From: Drosophila pseudoobscura
Taxonomy: Eukaryota > Arthropoda > Insecta > Diptera > Drosophilidae
Assembly: GCF_009870125.1 (NCBI RefSeq)
Contig: NC_046683.1
Location: 7,006,001 to 7,070,000, forward strand
Direction: 5' to 3'
DNA: 64,000 nucleotides
Program-made: the position numbers and the translations under genes
Notes under the pieces: generated by a model
What the model was told of the DNA's origin: nothing
Seen by the model: the letters and a program-made list of their open reading frames with translations, nothing else
Database searches by the model: none
Shown: positions 45,301 to 58,500 of the stretch, piece after piece
Layout of the letters: the number at the start of each line of letters is the position of its first letter
How positions within the stretch are numbered: the first letter of the stretch is position 1

Positions 45301-48300
45301 TTTCGTTTCAGGGGGGTCAAATTGCATAGACGCGTTTGTTTTGTTTTTTTTTTTATTTTAAATGAGAGGGAAAGAGAGATAGAGAAAAATATCGTATTGT
45401 TGGCTTAATGTACAAATAAACTTTAAGAATTCGTTGAAAATAAATTTGGCTCAAGTAAATTCAAGATACATATTCATCAAACAGAACGAAAGGCATACAT
45501 ACGTACAGAAAAAAATCAAATCATAACCAAAAGCACGGAAAAGAAAACGAAACGGAACGGAAAATATATGAAAGCAACGGAAAAAAAACGCAAAAACATA
45601 AAGAAAATCAAACAAAGTTAGTAGTTGAAAAGGATGGAACGTTGGAACGGGCATTCTGCAGAATTGGAAACAGGTGGAACACGTGGAAGAAATGGACGAG
45701 GCACACAGGTACAGTAGTGGTCAAAAGAACGTTGGTTTTGGTTTTGAGGTTATGGACAGGCGACGCAACCGTTTGTTGTCTTTCTTGGTGGATAGCGGAA
45801 GAAGTATAGTATGTACACACTGGGTGGAGGAGGTGGTGGTTCTTCTGGATGTACAAGCAAAAGGTGAGAGCTGTGATCTGTGATCAGATGTGTGTTTGCT
45901 GTTGTCGTTTGCTGTTGATGGGGAAGTAGAACGAACGATTGTAGTAGTGGGACCATCTAGGATTTGGTGCACAAAACAAACAACAAAAGAAAGCGCGCAC
46001 ACACACTCACACATTCAGTTTCGCACACACGCCACAGGCATACACTTGGAAGACATTAATAGAATTTGCCGGAGCTGTCAACAAAGATTTGTTTGTTGGA
46101 TTTCTGCTGTCGTTCCGCTTCAGTCTCAGGAAACAAAAAGAGACAGACAGAGAGTGGGAGAGAGAGAGAGAGGGAGTCCTGTTTTTGTTTCTGTCCTGCC
46201 TCCTTGCGGAAGGATAGTGGGGGAAATGGCGGAAATGGAAATAAAAGTTTCGCTCTTTAAAGCAGAAATAGTGACAAATACACACAAACATATAGTACAA
46301 ATGGTGGGTGGCTCTTTGCTCTGTTGAGTGAACGTATGTGTGTGTGCTCTTATGTACAGATATTCGAGTGTATATATGTATATATTTATACTTATATAAT
46401 GTATGCATATGCTTATATTACAGCGACTCAAACACACACTCACACTCACACACGGAGTGGGTGGAGATTTTGGTGATGATTTACAACAGTGTAAAATGCA
46501 CATGTAGATATACATACACTCATGTAGATGTATGTATCATGTATGTATTCATGTAGTAGATATGTATATATGCATGTCATGTCATGTATGTAGATATGTT
46601 AATATTTATTTATCGCTGAAATGAACTGTCCTGCAAAAAAAGAATACAGAAACAACTGAAATCCCCACCAGACACAAGCACACACAGAGCATTAGAGAGA
46701 GAGAGAGAGAGAGGGAGAGTCGCCCCCTCTTTTTTGGCGACGATTTGGGCAGACAGAACGGCATCATCTCAATATGTACAGATGGATATATGGTTATGGC
46801 CATGGGTGTAGGAGTACTACCACGAGTGCCTCCCATCAAAATGGATTTTGATATAGGAATTTGAATTTATACACATGTATATAGTATTTTCTCTGTCTGT
46901 GTGTGATTGTGTGTCTGTGTGCTGGGGCGTGGGCGGGTGGGGGAGATGGATAGCTGTGGTGGTGGTGGTATGAACTCAAACCAGCCCGAAGAAAAGCCAG
47001 GTCAGGTCAGGCGTCGGATTGGGTTGGATCGGATCGGATCGGGTCAGAGTACACACCCACATACGACGCTGCATGCGTGATTTGACAGGTACAATTACTA
47101 TAATATATACTATATATTCGAGCTGTCTGTTTTCTTCTTTAGCCTCGCTACATGAACTTGGGGGCGGTAGGCGCCTCAAAGGCGGCACTTCCTCTTCGAG
47201 GAAAAATGTTTAAAAGGAAAGATGCGATACGATTACATACATACTGTACACATGTACATATGTGCACACATATTGGTTCTTGGCTTTTGCTTTTGCTGTT
47301 GCTATTGTTGTTGTTGTTGTTGTTGTTGATGATGATGTATGTTCTTGTTGTTTGTTTGTTGTAAGAGTAATAGTTGTTGTTTCTAGTAGTTCTGTTGTAG
47401 TTTATTGTTTATAGTATTTCTTATTATGGTATTTATTTATTGCTTGTTTTTGTTTTTTTTCTTTTTGCAACTGTTCTGTTCTATTTTTTTTTTTCTTTTC
47501 TTTCGTTAGGGTATCATAAATGGAGTTTTTGACTAGTTTTTTGTTTGGTACTTTTCTGGGTATTTTTGATAGTTTTGGGGTATTTTTGGGGATCTTTTTG
47601 TAGGAAATACTTACCACCATGCCGCAGGTGAGGGTGATACCGCGTCCACAGTATGTGTTTGGCACAATGTCGCCGTAGCCGACACACAGAAATGTGATGG
47701 CCGTGAGCCACATGGAGTTTAGCAAATTCGCGTGCTCCTCATCGTGGAACCTTCCGCATGGTACAGAAAGTATTTCAAATACATATGTCGAATGTCGGTG
47801 GTATTTTTTGATTTTTGGTTCGATATTTTAGTAATTGTTTGCGGTTTTCAATCAGAAGTTGTTTATATTTTATAATACATTGGTGTTTGATGGGGGGCAA
47901 CAAATTAAAGTTTTTCATTTATGATACGTATGTTTTTTTTTATATTTATTTGGTATTTTGCAGTATTTTGTGATCGGTTTACGTTTTTCAGTAAATATTT
48001 TTGATACATTTTTGATATTTCAGAGGCGTAAAGCGTTTTGGTTGCGGTATTTTTTCGGTAGTTGTTGCAGTATTTGTTGGTATTCGATTTCAATATATAT
48101 TTTTTTTGGTTGTTGGTTGGTATTTTTGCAATTTGTGGATACAGAAGTAGGGTGAGAAGTGGAGTAAACAAATAAACAGATGTGAAATTATGTGAACATT
48201 TTTTGGATTAAATTTTCAATTGTTTTTTTTTTTGGTTTGTTTTTTGTTTTTGTTTTGCTTTAAAAGAATACAATTTTGGTATTTTTTGTTCGTTTTGATT

Positions 48301-49533
48301 ATTTTTAGAAAATTTCCAAGTATTAAAGAATACGCATAAGTACAAAGGAAATTAAACAACAGAATAGTTAAAAACAATCAAGAGGAACATAAAACAAGAA
48401 ACAAGAAGAATAAAGAAAGAAAGAGAGTAATTAAACGTAAAAAAAAGAAAATTAAATTAAAGGAAATTAATTTTGTTTTTTCCTTTCGGTTTGTTGTTTT
48501 CTTTGGGCAACGAATTAAAAATCCTCAAATAGATTTGAAGAGCAACATAGAAGATAGATAGATTGATAGAGATAGATATAAGGAAGACATGGAGGATTGG
48601 GGGATACGAATAGTTGGAAATATACAATGACACGAATAATATTTAATAATTATAGTTTGTATAGTTTCGAATCGGCTCAAATATCTCTTCCTCCTTCTCC
48701 TCCTCCTCCTCTTCCTGCTGCTGCTGCTGGGGCATGAGACTTGTTGTTTTTTGTTTTTTTTTTTGCAGGTCTGGTAGAGCGGTTAAGCGGGGAGTTTTGG
48801 GTATTGGAAATGAGGGTTTTGAACGGTTACTCTGTATATATTGTATGACATGCAGGATGACTGGAAAAGGGCCATCGGAGAGCTGTCTGCCCCGCACTCC
48901 CCACTTGGGGGCCCCATCACTCCGCTGGCTGCCATCCACTCTCTGCTGGCACCGCGAATCTGAGGTGTTTCTGAGGCGTGTGTTTTTGCAATGTGAAAAA
49001 TCATATGAATGCCAAAAGCTTTCTCTGCCTGTGTGTGTTATCGTGTATCCCTTACTGTTGTGGGATCCTTTTCGAATGCCTGGCTGCCCTATGCTGACTT
49101 GCGCGCTGGATTCCGACTGGATGCATGCGTATGGTGCTAAGGATCTCCGATAATACGCACGTACATACATACACACAGGACATAGCAAGGATACACATAT
49201 ACATACACATATATGGATGGATCACATACACAGATATACATACATATCCACTTACAATGAAATAAATAAGAATTTACGCAAATAGACGACAAGTTTTACT
49301 TTGTATAATTCTTGAATAAAATACACGACTCTCTTCAAGACTTCGGATACGAAAAAAGGAAACGATACTAAAGAATTACTACCAAATTTTCTACGTTAAA
49401 CGAAAACATTGAGATATTTTATAGAGACTATTATATGAATGTTGTACGAAACTAATCAAATAAAGAAACACAAGATGAAAGCAATGCCAATTCGGTTTCA
49501 AATATTTAGGATCAAAATCGGATTCATAGATAG

Positions 49534-49565
<32 letters not shown>

Positions 49566-52500
49566 GTCTGTGTTTGGTTGTGTTTTCTTATTTTTTGGAT
49601 GGGAAAAGGAAGTGGTATTCGCGGAGATAAAGATAGGTGTACTTCGAAAATTGCTTCTCTTTCATTTCGCTACCAATTTTTGTTGTATTTTTATTGTTGT
49701 TCATATATATGTATGTTTTCTTGGGCTGTTGTCATTTAAAAATCAATGTTCAGAAAGCCAAAAGCAAAAAAATGGAAAAAATTATAAAAAAAAACATGGT
49801 AATCGAAAGAAATCGAAGGAATTTGAATCATGTTTAAGAATCTATCATATATGCGGTAGGAGTAGAAGAAGTCGAAGTAGAAGAAGTCTTAGAGAAAGTA
49901 GCAGGAAGAAGAGGCGGGAGAATCTGTTTGAACTGTAGTTTAATATGTTTCCGTTTCTGTTTCTGTCTCTGTTCTGTATGGTTTATAGCTGTCTCTGTTT
50001 TCTGTGTGGCTGTGAAGTTGCTTTCCCGATTTCCACGCACACATATGCACTTTGTACATACATATGTTGTATGGGACATGTACATGAGTACATCAAATAT
50101 GGTATGACATCAAACGACAACAGCAACAACAACTTGATCTGATGTACATATGTATGTATATGTATGATGTACCTGATGATGTACATGAACATATAGAGAA
50201 AGTCCCAAGTATAATGAATGGGCTTACATTTTATATAAAGGATACACGAATATATGTATGTATGTATAGATAGTATATACGCATGTTACGCATACGCATA
50301 TACGAGTACGATATGATCTACAGCAAATGCAGGCGCAGTTCAATCCACAAGTTGAAGCTTAATCGAATAATCGAATAATTGAATAAATAAATATGCGATG
50401 TAAGAATCTATATTTGTTTTTTTTTTTTTTGTTATTTTGGTTTTTTCTTAGTTTTTCATTGTTTTCTCCCATGAACTGAAGAGCAGGTACACAAAACATA
50501 AGGAGCACCGTAAATCCACAATAAAATTAGGAAATGAAAACAAGTTAGGAATCTCAATAGAACAACAAAAAGATCAATAAGAGAGTGAGAGAGCGATGTA
50601 GAGAGCGAAAGACTGGATGTTTTGAAATATGGGAAATAGTACGGGACAAATGCAAAGGCATATCCCAGTGCAGTACAGATCGAGAGAGAGAGAGAGAGAG
50701 AGACATAGAGAAAGAAATAGAGAAAGTACAGCTGTGTGCGCCATTATTACGTCGTGGTGGGAGTGGAGAGTGGAGCAAGGGTTCAGGTAAATGAACGTGG
50801 GAATAGTGGAATGCTGTTAAATATTTTCAATTAGAAAGAAGTCAAAACTACGCAAAGAGGAGCAGAGAGAAAGAGATCAAAGAGAGAGAGAGAGAGAGCG
50901 AGCGAGCATACACTTTCATTCACGCAACAAAAACATAAAGAACAACAAAATGTAAAGATTTTGAAAACAAATTGCAAAAATTTCAAATGACAAACTGTAC
51001 AAAAGTGGGTTAGAAGTATATTCATGTAGGCATGACAATCAAATCACTACTAAGAGGTCTCCACCCGATGCATTCTGCAATTCTACACAGTCTGTTGTTG
51101 GTTTGTGTTTCTGTTCCGCAGTTCTTCTGTTTCGGCGTCGAACCCCAACCCCCATCCGCCATCCGCCAAGCGATAAGTGCAAGAGTGTACACATATATGT
51201 ATATGAATGTATCGATAAATTGTATGCTGTCAATTTTGCAGGCACGCACAACATAACAAAGAGAAAAATGCGGGGAGAGAGTGGATGAAATTGGCAAAAA
51301 TATGTGCTAGCAAGAAAACAAATTAACGGAACATCGTCCTTCGTAAAGGCTTTTGAATACCCTTTCACAGCACATGATTGCTCAAATGTATGATGATTTT
51401 ACGACAGTATTACAGGACAACATCCTTTATAAGAAACATAGAAGAAGTTCCCAAAGAAGCTCCTATGATAATCCATTCCGTGCTGAATATATTCAGGGTT
51501 CCAGCTCCACTGTTTGAGCTGGTTCCAAAATGTCAAGAATGGGACATGCCTTTGGCTACGGAGAAATTTCAGTCGACCCTCTGGTGCAAGGGTATTACAA
51601 AACATTCGGGAGAATCACTTTCGGAAGGGGCCTGGTGGCCAGTGGTGATGGTAGTGGTGGTGTTGGTGGTGCTGCTGTTGGTGGCACAGCCAGACGGAAG
51701 GATGGGGAAGTGGTGAATGGCAAATGGCGAATGGAGGAGGAAGTGGAAGTGCGGAAAAACAAGCGAACTCGAATGCCAAATGTAAATAAATTGAAACGCA
51801 TGCAAGCATTATCCATTTGGTTTGGTCGCTACGTGACACTGACAATTGCATTTCGATTCGATTGTATTGTATATACCGTTACAACAGATGCTACAGAGTT
51901 GCATTCGCATTCGAACTCGGTTCTTGGGGTACAGTGTTTGGTGTTTGTTGTTTGGTGTTGTGTGTGTGTGTGTGTGTGGGGGGGGCGACTACGAGTGCAT
52001 GTAATATCTGAATCATGTATGAAACAAGCAAAAAATATTTGGGGGATTCACTCGTGTACTGTTTGTGTGTGGTTGTGTTGCAAGCTGGGGCTGTGCTCAA
52101 GTCCCCCAAATCCCCTTCCTCCCTTACCCCACAATGGGAGTTAATATTTCACTGATTCGATTCGAAAAGTTCAACGTTCAACGAATAGTTCTTGCTTCAA
52201 CTTTAAACTTTAAACTTTAAACACATTTTTGTACAGTAAAAAACTTGTGAAAGAGATTTGAGTTTGGAGTTTGAGTTTTGGAGTTTGGAGTTTGTTTTGA
52301 GTTGTTTTTTGTTTGGAGAAGACATTACGCAATGCTTAGCACATACATTTATGTACATACATACATCGATATTAAATACATACGTATAATAATTATGTCA
52401 AAGTATTAGTGGCAAACACATTGAATCAGAACGTTAAACGGAAATGGTATTCAGAGTAACTCAAAAACGGAGAACAGATAATGGATAACGGATAACGGAT

Positions 52501-55500
52501 TACGGATAACGTTTAATAGGAAAAAGAAAACGGAAAAACTTAGAAAACGTAACACCGAAAACCGAAAACCAATCAACCATTAAGATCACAAATTAAAACG
52601 AAAGTTCAACTCAAAAATTGAGATACAATCCAAAATAAAATACAAAATAACATAAAAGAAATCAAATTCAAATTCAGAACAAGTAAATATATATCATATC
52701 ATGTATAAAGTATATATATATTTGGTTTTTATATGTATATGTATAGAAAGACAGAATATGACCATTACCTTTCGCATTGACGTAGCGTCCACGAAGCGAT
52801 GATCCACAGGGAGACCATGAAGACCAATAGAACCGTTCCCGGGCATATTGTCATTAGAGTTTTTAAAACGAATCTACAAGAGTCGAAGGATCATCAAAAA
52901 AGAGTTTATATTAAATTGCATTGATATATTTGTTATGATTGCCCAACTCGCTTTCTCGTGAGATTTAAAGACACTGCGAGATCCAGTCGTTTATTGTGAT
53001 GGACAGACAGGCAGATGGGCAGATATACCCATCCATAGACCAAAGTAAAGGCAGACAGACAGAAAGACGGACAGACAGACGGACAGACAGGGCAGAGCTA
53101 GAGACCTAATTTCAAAACAGACAAAGCCGTAAAGATGGATGGACAGCTAGACCCCAGAGCACACACACAGAGATATGTGTGGACAGCCAGAGCAAGGGGC
53201 AGCCAGATAAATGAACAGGTGGATGGAACTGTCGGACGGATGGACGGATGGACGGACACACACACACAATGAAGGTCAGACGAACAAACGGACGGAAAGG
53301 TTAACAGACAGTTGGATGGACGGAGGCTGGAGATAATTGAACAGACAAATAGAATACCAGCTGAGAGACAGGTGCTCAACGAGTTAGAAAGCAAGCGGAC
53401 ATGGAGTATAGTTTTAGATAAATAAGTGCTCGTATCCTTGTATATTGTTGTACGGATATTGATCATTTTCTGTGACTATTGGCTACGACTGATGGTGTCT
53501 AAGGAACGTCTAACGAAGGGTAACTTTCGAGAAACTACATATAATGAAATGGTTAATCTTCCTTTGGCCCAGATATTTGATTCCGCAGTGTTACAGCCAT
53601 TTTGTTTACCTTTTTTATTGGGTTCTCATCCCTACTTTACAGTATTTTCCATTAGCGACCTGCGAGTATATACTCCACGAGGTCGATTGAATAATTGAAT
53701 AGACTTATGTATGTATGTATGTACATTGTACATACAAACGTGCAGGGGTGGATGGGTTGGATGGGGTTGTGGCATACCTTGTGTTAAAGTTAATCCTATT
53801 GAGAGCGCCGATGCTCCGTGATGATGCGTCTGTGAATAGCTTTGAATGCAGCAGCATTACGCGGCATATTAAATATAATCGAAGGAACATAGGTAATGAT
53901 AAAGCTACGTCATATGGCACCATTTCGGTGCCAATTGTTTTATTCTTATTGGCCAATTTCGTCGTCCACTGGAAATAGTATTCGCCAGGAATTGGATGTA
54001 TAGCGCATATAAAAAGTTCTAACCCTATTTGACTAATTCGTTGCCATGTCATTGCGATCCTCCAATCGTCGGCGCAGTTATCTATCATGAATAACTGAGA
54101 CCGATGGCAATTTCATTCGCGATTCATTTGCGATTTGATTTGATTCGATTCGATTCGATTGGGTTTTGTATGTAATTCAATTAGATTTGAGTGCATTTTG
54201 GATTGCATTTCGTATCGCATATATAGTCATTATTATCATCGTGTGTGCCGAAACGAACCGAAGGCAAAAAGTACAGATATGTAGAGAAACAAGAAGGACG
54301 AGAAAGAAAAGAGAACAAGTATATGATTTATTAATTATAATTGGATATTTATTGATTGGGTTCGATAGTTTTTTTGCGACTAAACAAAATGAATTACACT
54401 CAAATATACGAGCATGAATTATTTGACAAGTACAACGTCCATGAGGTGTGTGTGTGTTGAGTGGTGGGTGTGTGGTGCATCTGAGTGGGTGTGTGTGTGT
54501 GGGTCAATGGTAGTTGTCGTGGTGGTGGTGGTGGTGGTGTTACTGGTGCAGTTGTGGTTGTACGTAGCTGGGAAGCAAAACCCTGAGTCAAGTTCAAGTT
54601 TTGTAAGCGGTTATAAGAAGCTTCTCCGAAATTCCGTAATTCCGTGATTCCATGTCTCTCATGTGTGCGGCATATCCAGGCATTGCTTTTATCCATATTT
54701 TTGTGTATCTAGTAGTTGTGTGTGTGTGTGTGTGGGGGGTAAATGTGTGTGTCTATGTGTAAGATGCAAGTACTTACTAGAAAGCAGCGTGCGTGTTCAC
54801 GTGTAATTAGCACATTTCACTCGATATCATTCTTGATTTTCTCTTTATTTATTTATTTTGTTTTTTTTTCTTTTTCTTTTTCTTTTCTGTTTTACCTTTT
54901 CATTACGATTTCGCTTTCGATTTCGATTTGGATTTGCTTTCGTATGTTTCTGTTTTGATTTTCGCTATCAAATCAAATTGGTATCGGAAACCAATCATTT
55001 CCTAAAGACTCAACACAAGGGGCCGCTACCAAGGGCAAGGGCCAGGGCCAGGGACGCTTTCTGATTGCCATGTACGAGTACGAGTACTCCTTCAAGGACT
55101 CACTCTCATTATAGGTAAGTATTCGAGACACGAGCAGGAGCAGTGCAGTTGGGACAACACAGAGCTCAATTACACAGCTATACAATATATACATATATAT
55201 AGATATATATATATATATATGTACGTACGTATGTATGAACGAGTATAGTAGATTAAAATCGAATGTACAACATCTAGGTCTATCAGTGGCACAACAGTCA
55301 GTGCATTTTGATTTTGAGTTCGAGTTATAATTGGTGTGTGGTTATTGTATTCTGATTGCATATGAAGCATTCGCAAGTTAAGCCGACTGATTGGATACGC
55401 GCATACTCAGATACTCGGATACTCGGACACACGGCAATTGATAGAATTGAATCGAATCGATAGTCGAGTTCACGGTCATCGCCCATCGATCTGCTGCTAT

Positions 55501-58500
55501 CTTAGAGCTCCACTAGGTCTAAACAACACTTCAACACGGCAAAATAGTCACAAAGTCCTGTGTTGAATTCTTCTTCCAAGCTTCTCAAACTTTTGGGTGA
55601 TGAATGGAATTGGGGATTGATGCTTGATAGATACACATATCGATTGGATTGGATTGATTGCAAAATTCAGTATCGTATCGACTTAGCAATGGGAATGCTC
55701 ATATGTATGTATGTATGTGTGTTGTATGCTGCTATGTTGATATGTTGTATGCATTGTGGGATTATGTATGCAAACCGATTGGTTAAACAGAAAACAGGAA
55801 CTAGAAACACATTAAACAGAATCAACTTTTATATTTTGAAATCCGCGAAAGACAGACTCTAGAGAGGATAATTTTACGATATAGAACACATATTTTTGCA
55901 TGAAAAAACCTAACAAAAACTAAATTTATAAATTCATTCTAGACGGATGCAGAAATAAAAATGCGTTCGATAATTGCTGCATAAATAATGAGTATTTGAA
56001 ATGTTCAAATTATATAGAAAGAGTCCCTGCCTAAGGCTAACCAATCGGCCTGCATGTGTGCAGCACTCTGGGGCTTCACACAATGCCAACGGGAGAGGTT
56101 GTTGCGAGAGACGGTGGTTCGGTGGTTGAGTGAGTTTCAGGGGTGCAATTTAAGCCACAATTTGTTCATATCAGCCAAGCAGTTGCCTTGAACAGCGTGT
56201 TTGTTGTATTATCTGTATCTGTATCTGTATCTGTTTCGGTAGCTGTATCTGTATCTGTAGCTGTTGTGGCTTATAGTATTTGACGGGGAAACGTAACATA
56301 AAAATTGAAATCAAAAATTGAGTAGAGTCTTGAGTAAGTATTTTATATACACTGTACACTGTACACTATACAAACGATTTTTTGTTACGCGATTTCAACT
56401 AAACATCGATTTTGCAGCCGCTTGCTTTTGTCTTCCGTTTGGCACTACTCGTACGTACACGTACACGTCCACAGAGAGATACATATGCATACATATATAC
56501 AGATAGATATACATATATACGAGTACGTCTGCTCTAAGTACGATCTATGGTTTTTGTTGCTACTCTAGGCATATGTTCTGTTGGTTTTTGGTATTTGGTT
56601 GCTTCCGTATATGGTACATTACACTATGCATGGTAATTGTTTTTATTTTGGTATTTTTTTGGTATTTTGTTTGTTTGGATTTACTCACAAATATTGAAGT
56701 ATGTATGGTAGATATTATAATAAGTATTACTTACTGAATTCTGCAAAGCATAATGGAAGGTAATTACATATTAAATTTTTACTTGTAAACATCAACATTA
56801 ATTTTTTAAGGGGGGTTTATATATATAAACATTTAATCGGAGTTATATATTTTTGTAGAGAGAGAGAACAAATTGTGTGAAGAATACGAATTATGAGATT
56901 GGGCGGGGGGGGTTTCTTGTTTTTTTTTTATATATAAATTGAGGGTATATATATATTAACTGATTGACTGACTGGTTGGTTGGTTGGTTGGTTGGTTGGT
57001 TGACTGATTGACTGACAAACTGATCGTTGATCGATGATTGAACAATTGATTCGAATGACCTGACTTTTGATTGATTGAATCATGGACATGGAAATGGTTG
57101 GATGCGTTGTGAGAGTTGTTGAGGTTGTTGTTGTTGAGTTTTGTTGGTTTTCTGTTTTTGTTTTGATTTTGCTGATTCGATTTCGATTCGATTGCGAGAT
57201 TGATTTTCGGACTACCGATAGCGATATGCATGTGTAGATATCGATATCGACATCAATTACCAATCCAATTCGATAACTGAACACAGGACTTTGCCCCCAC
57301 AGAGAGTCACAGTTATTCCGATTTTATTTATAATTTTCCATTTTTTCATGTTTTATTTTCACATTTTTTAGAATTCGATTCCAACACAAGCTAACAAATG
57401 CTTAGAGGGTTATCTTCTTCCACTTCTCTTCGGCTCTCATTGAGATCTCATTGAGTCTTTATCGGTAGTACTGTATGTATGCTAGTAGATAATAATTGTT
57501 GTAGTTGTAGTAAGTATATAAGTATATATATATATATATTTATGTTTCGGTTCATGTTCAGAGATAGTCAATAGAGTTACGTACTAGCCAAATTTGTATA
57601 TGCTCCCATGCTTTCTACGAAAAATTTCAACTAGGTTCCAACAAGGAAGAACAAAGAATTCCCATACCGATTTCTACAATATTCATGTGAGATTTCATTC
57701 AGATTGAGGAAAAATCGGTAGGGGAATTATAAATATAATAATATATGCATATGTTGATAATTAACTCATGCTACGCTAAATATTTAATTGTTAACACATT
57801 TCTAGAATAAAATTTATTGGTTTTTGGTTTTTATTTGTTTTTTTTTGTTTTTGTTTTTTTTGCGGTTAGTTAGTTTTTGAACGAAACGAGAAAAATGTAA
57901 CACAAAACCAATAAGTAATTAATTAATTAGAACAAGAGGAAGTAGAAGTGGAAATTGTTTATATTATGAGTATATATAGTATATATATATATAAATATAT
58001 ATATATATAGATATGATCATATATCATCATTGGTTATTATAGTTTTAAGACCAAAAATGAAACAAATTATGGTGCTGTACATGCAACTGGTACTGGAAGC
58101 GCATATTGGAGGTAAACGAGTACGAGAACGAACGATTTTTTGAATGGAATGCTGGAATATGCTGGGGCCAGAAGTTTTTTGTATCGATCGCAAAACGAAA
58201 CGAATGAAATGGAACGCTATGTTAACGGAACGGAACGGACCATTTAATGACGGACAAAAATCGCGATCAAGTATCGATTTAATTAACGCTTTGGATTTTA
58301 GATCAGAGATATTTCTCAATTGAAGGAATCGTTCCCAAAAGCCCCTACTATAGATCGGACCACAGGAAAACATACGAGAGATTGAGTTTAAAATTTCATT
58401 CGACTTAGCTTGGAATTCGATTTCGCTGGTACTCGATAATCGATAGATTAAATATTAAAGATTAAAGCGCATGGGTGGACCAAAAAAGAAGAAGGAAATT

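Noticed and set aside
45721-46515. Overlapping 100-145-codon frames on both strands in the intron between the pore exons
   Set aside because: They run through CA/GA microsatellites with low-complexity translations and no conserved motif.
55068-55115. Plus-strand mini-ORF followed by GTAAGT in an SK intron
   Set aside because: The peptide ([14 protein letters not shown]) is repeat-derived, and no linked exon is visible. A stop codon directly before a donor is unlikely to be functional.
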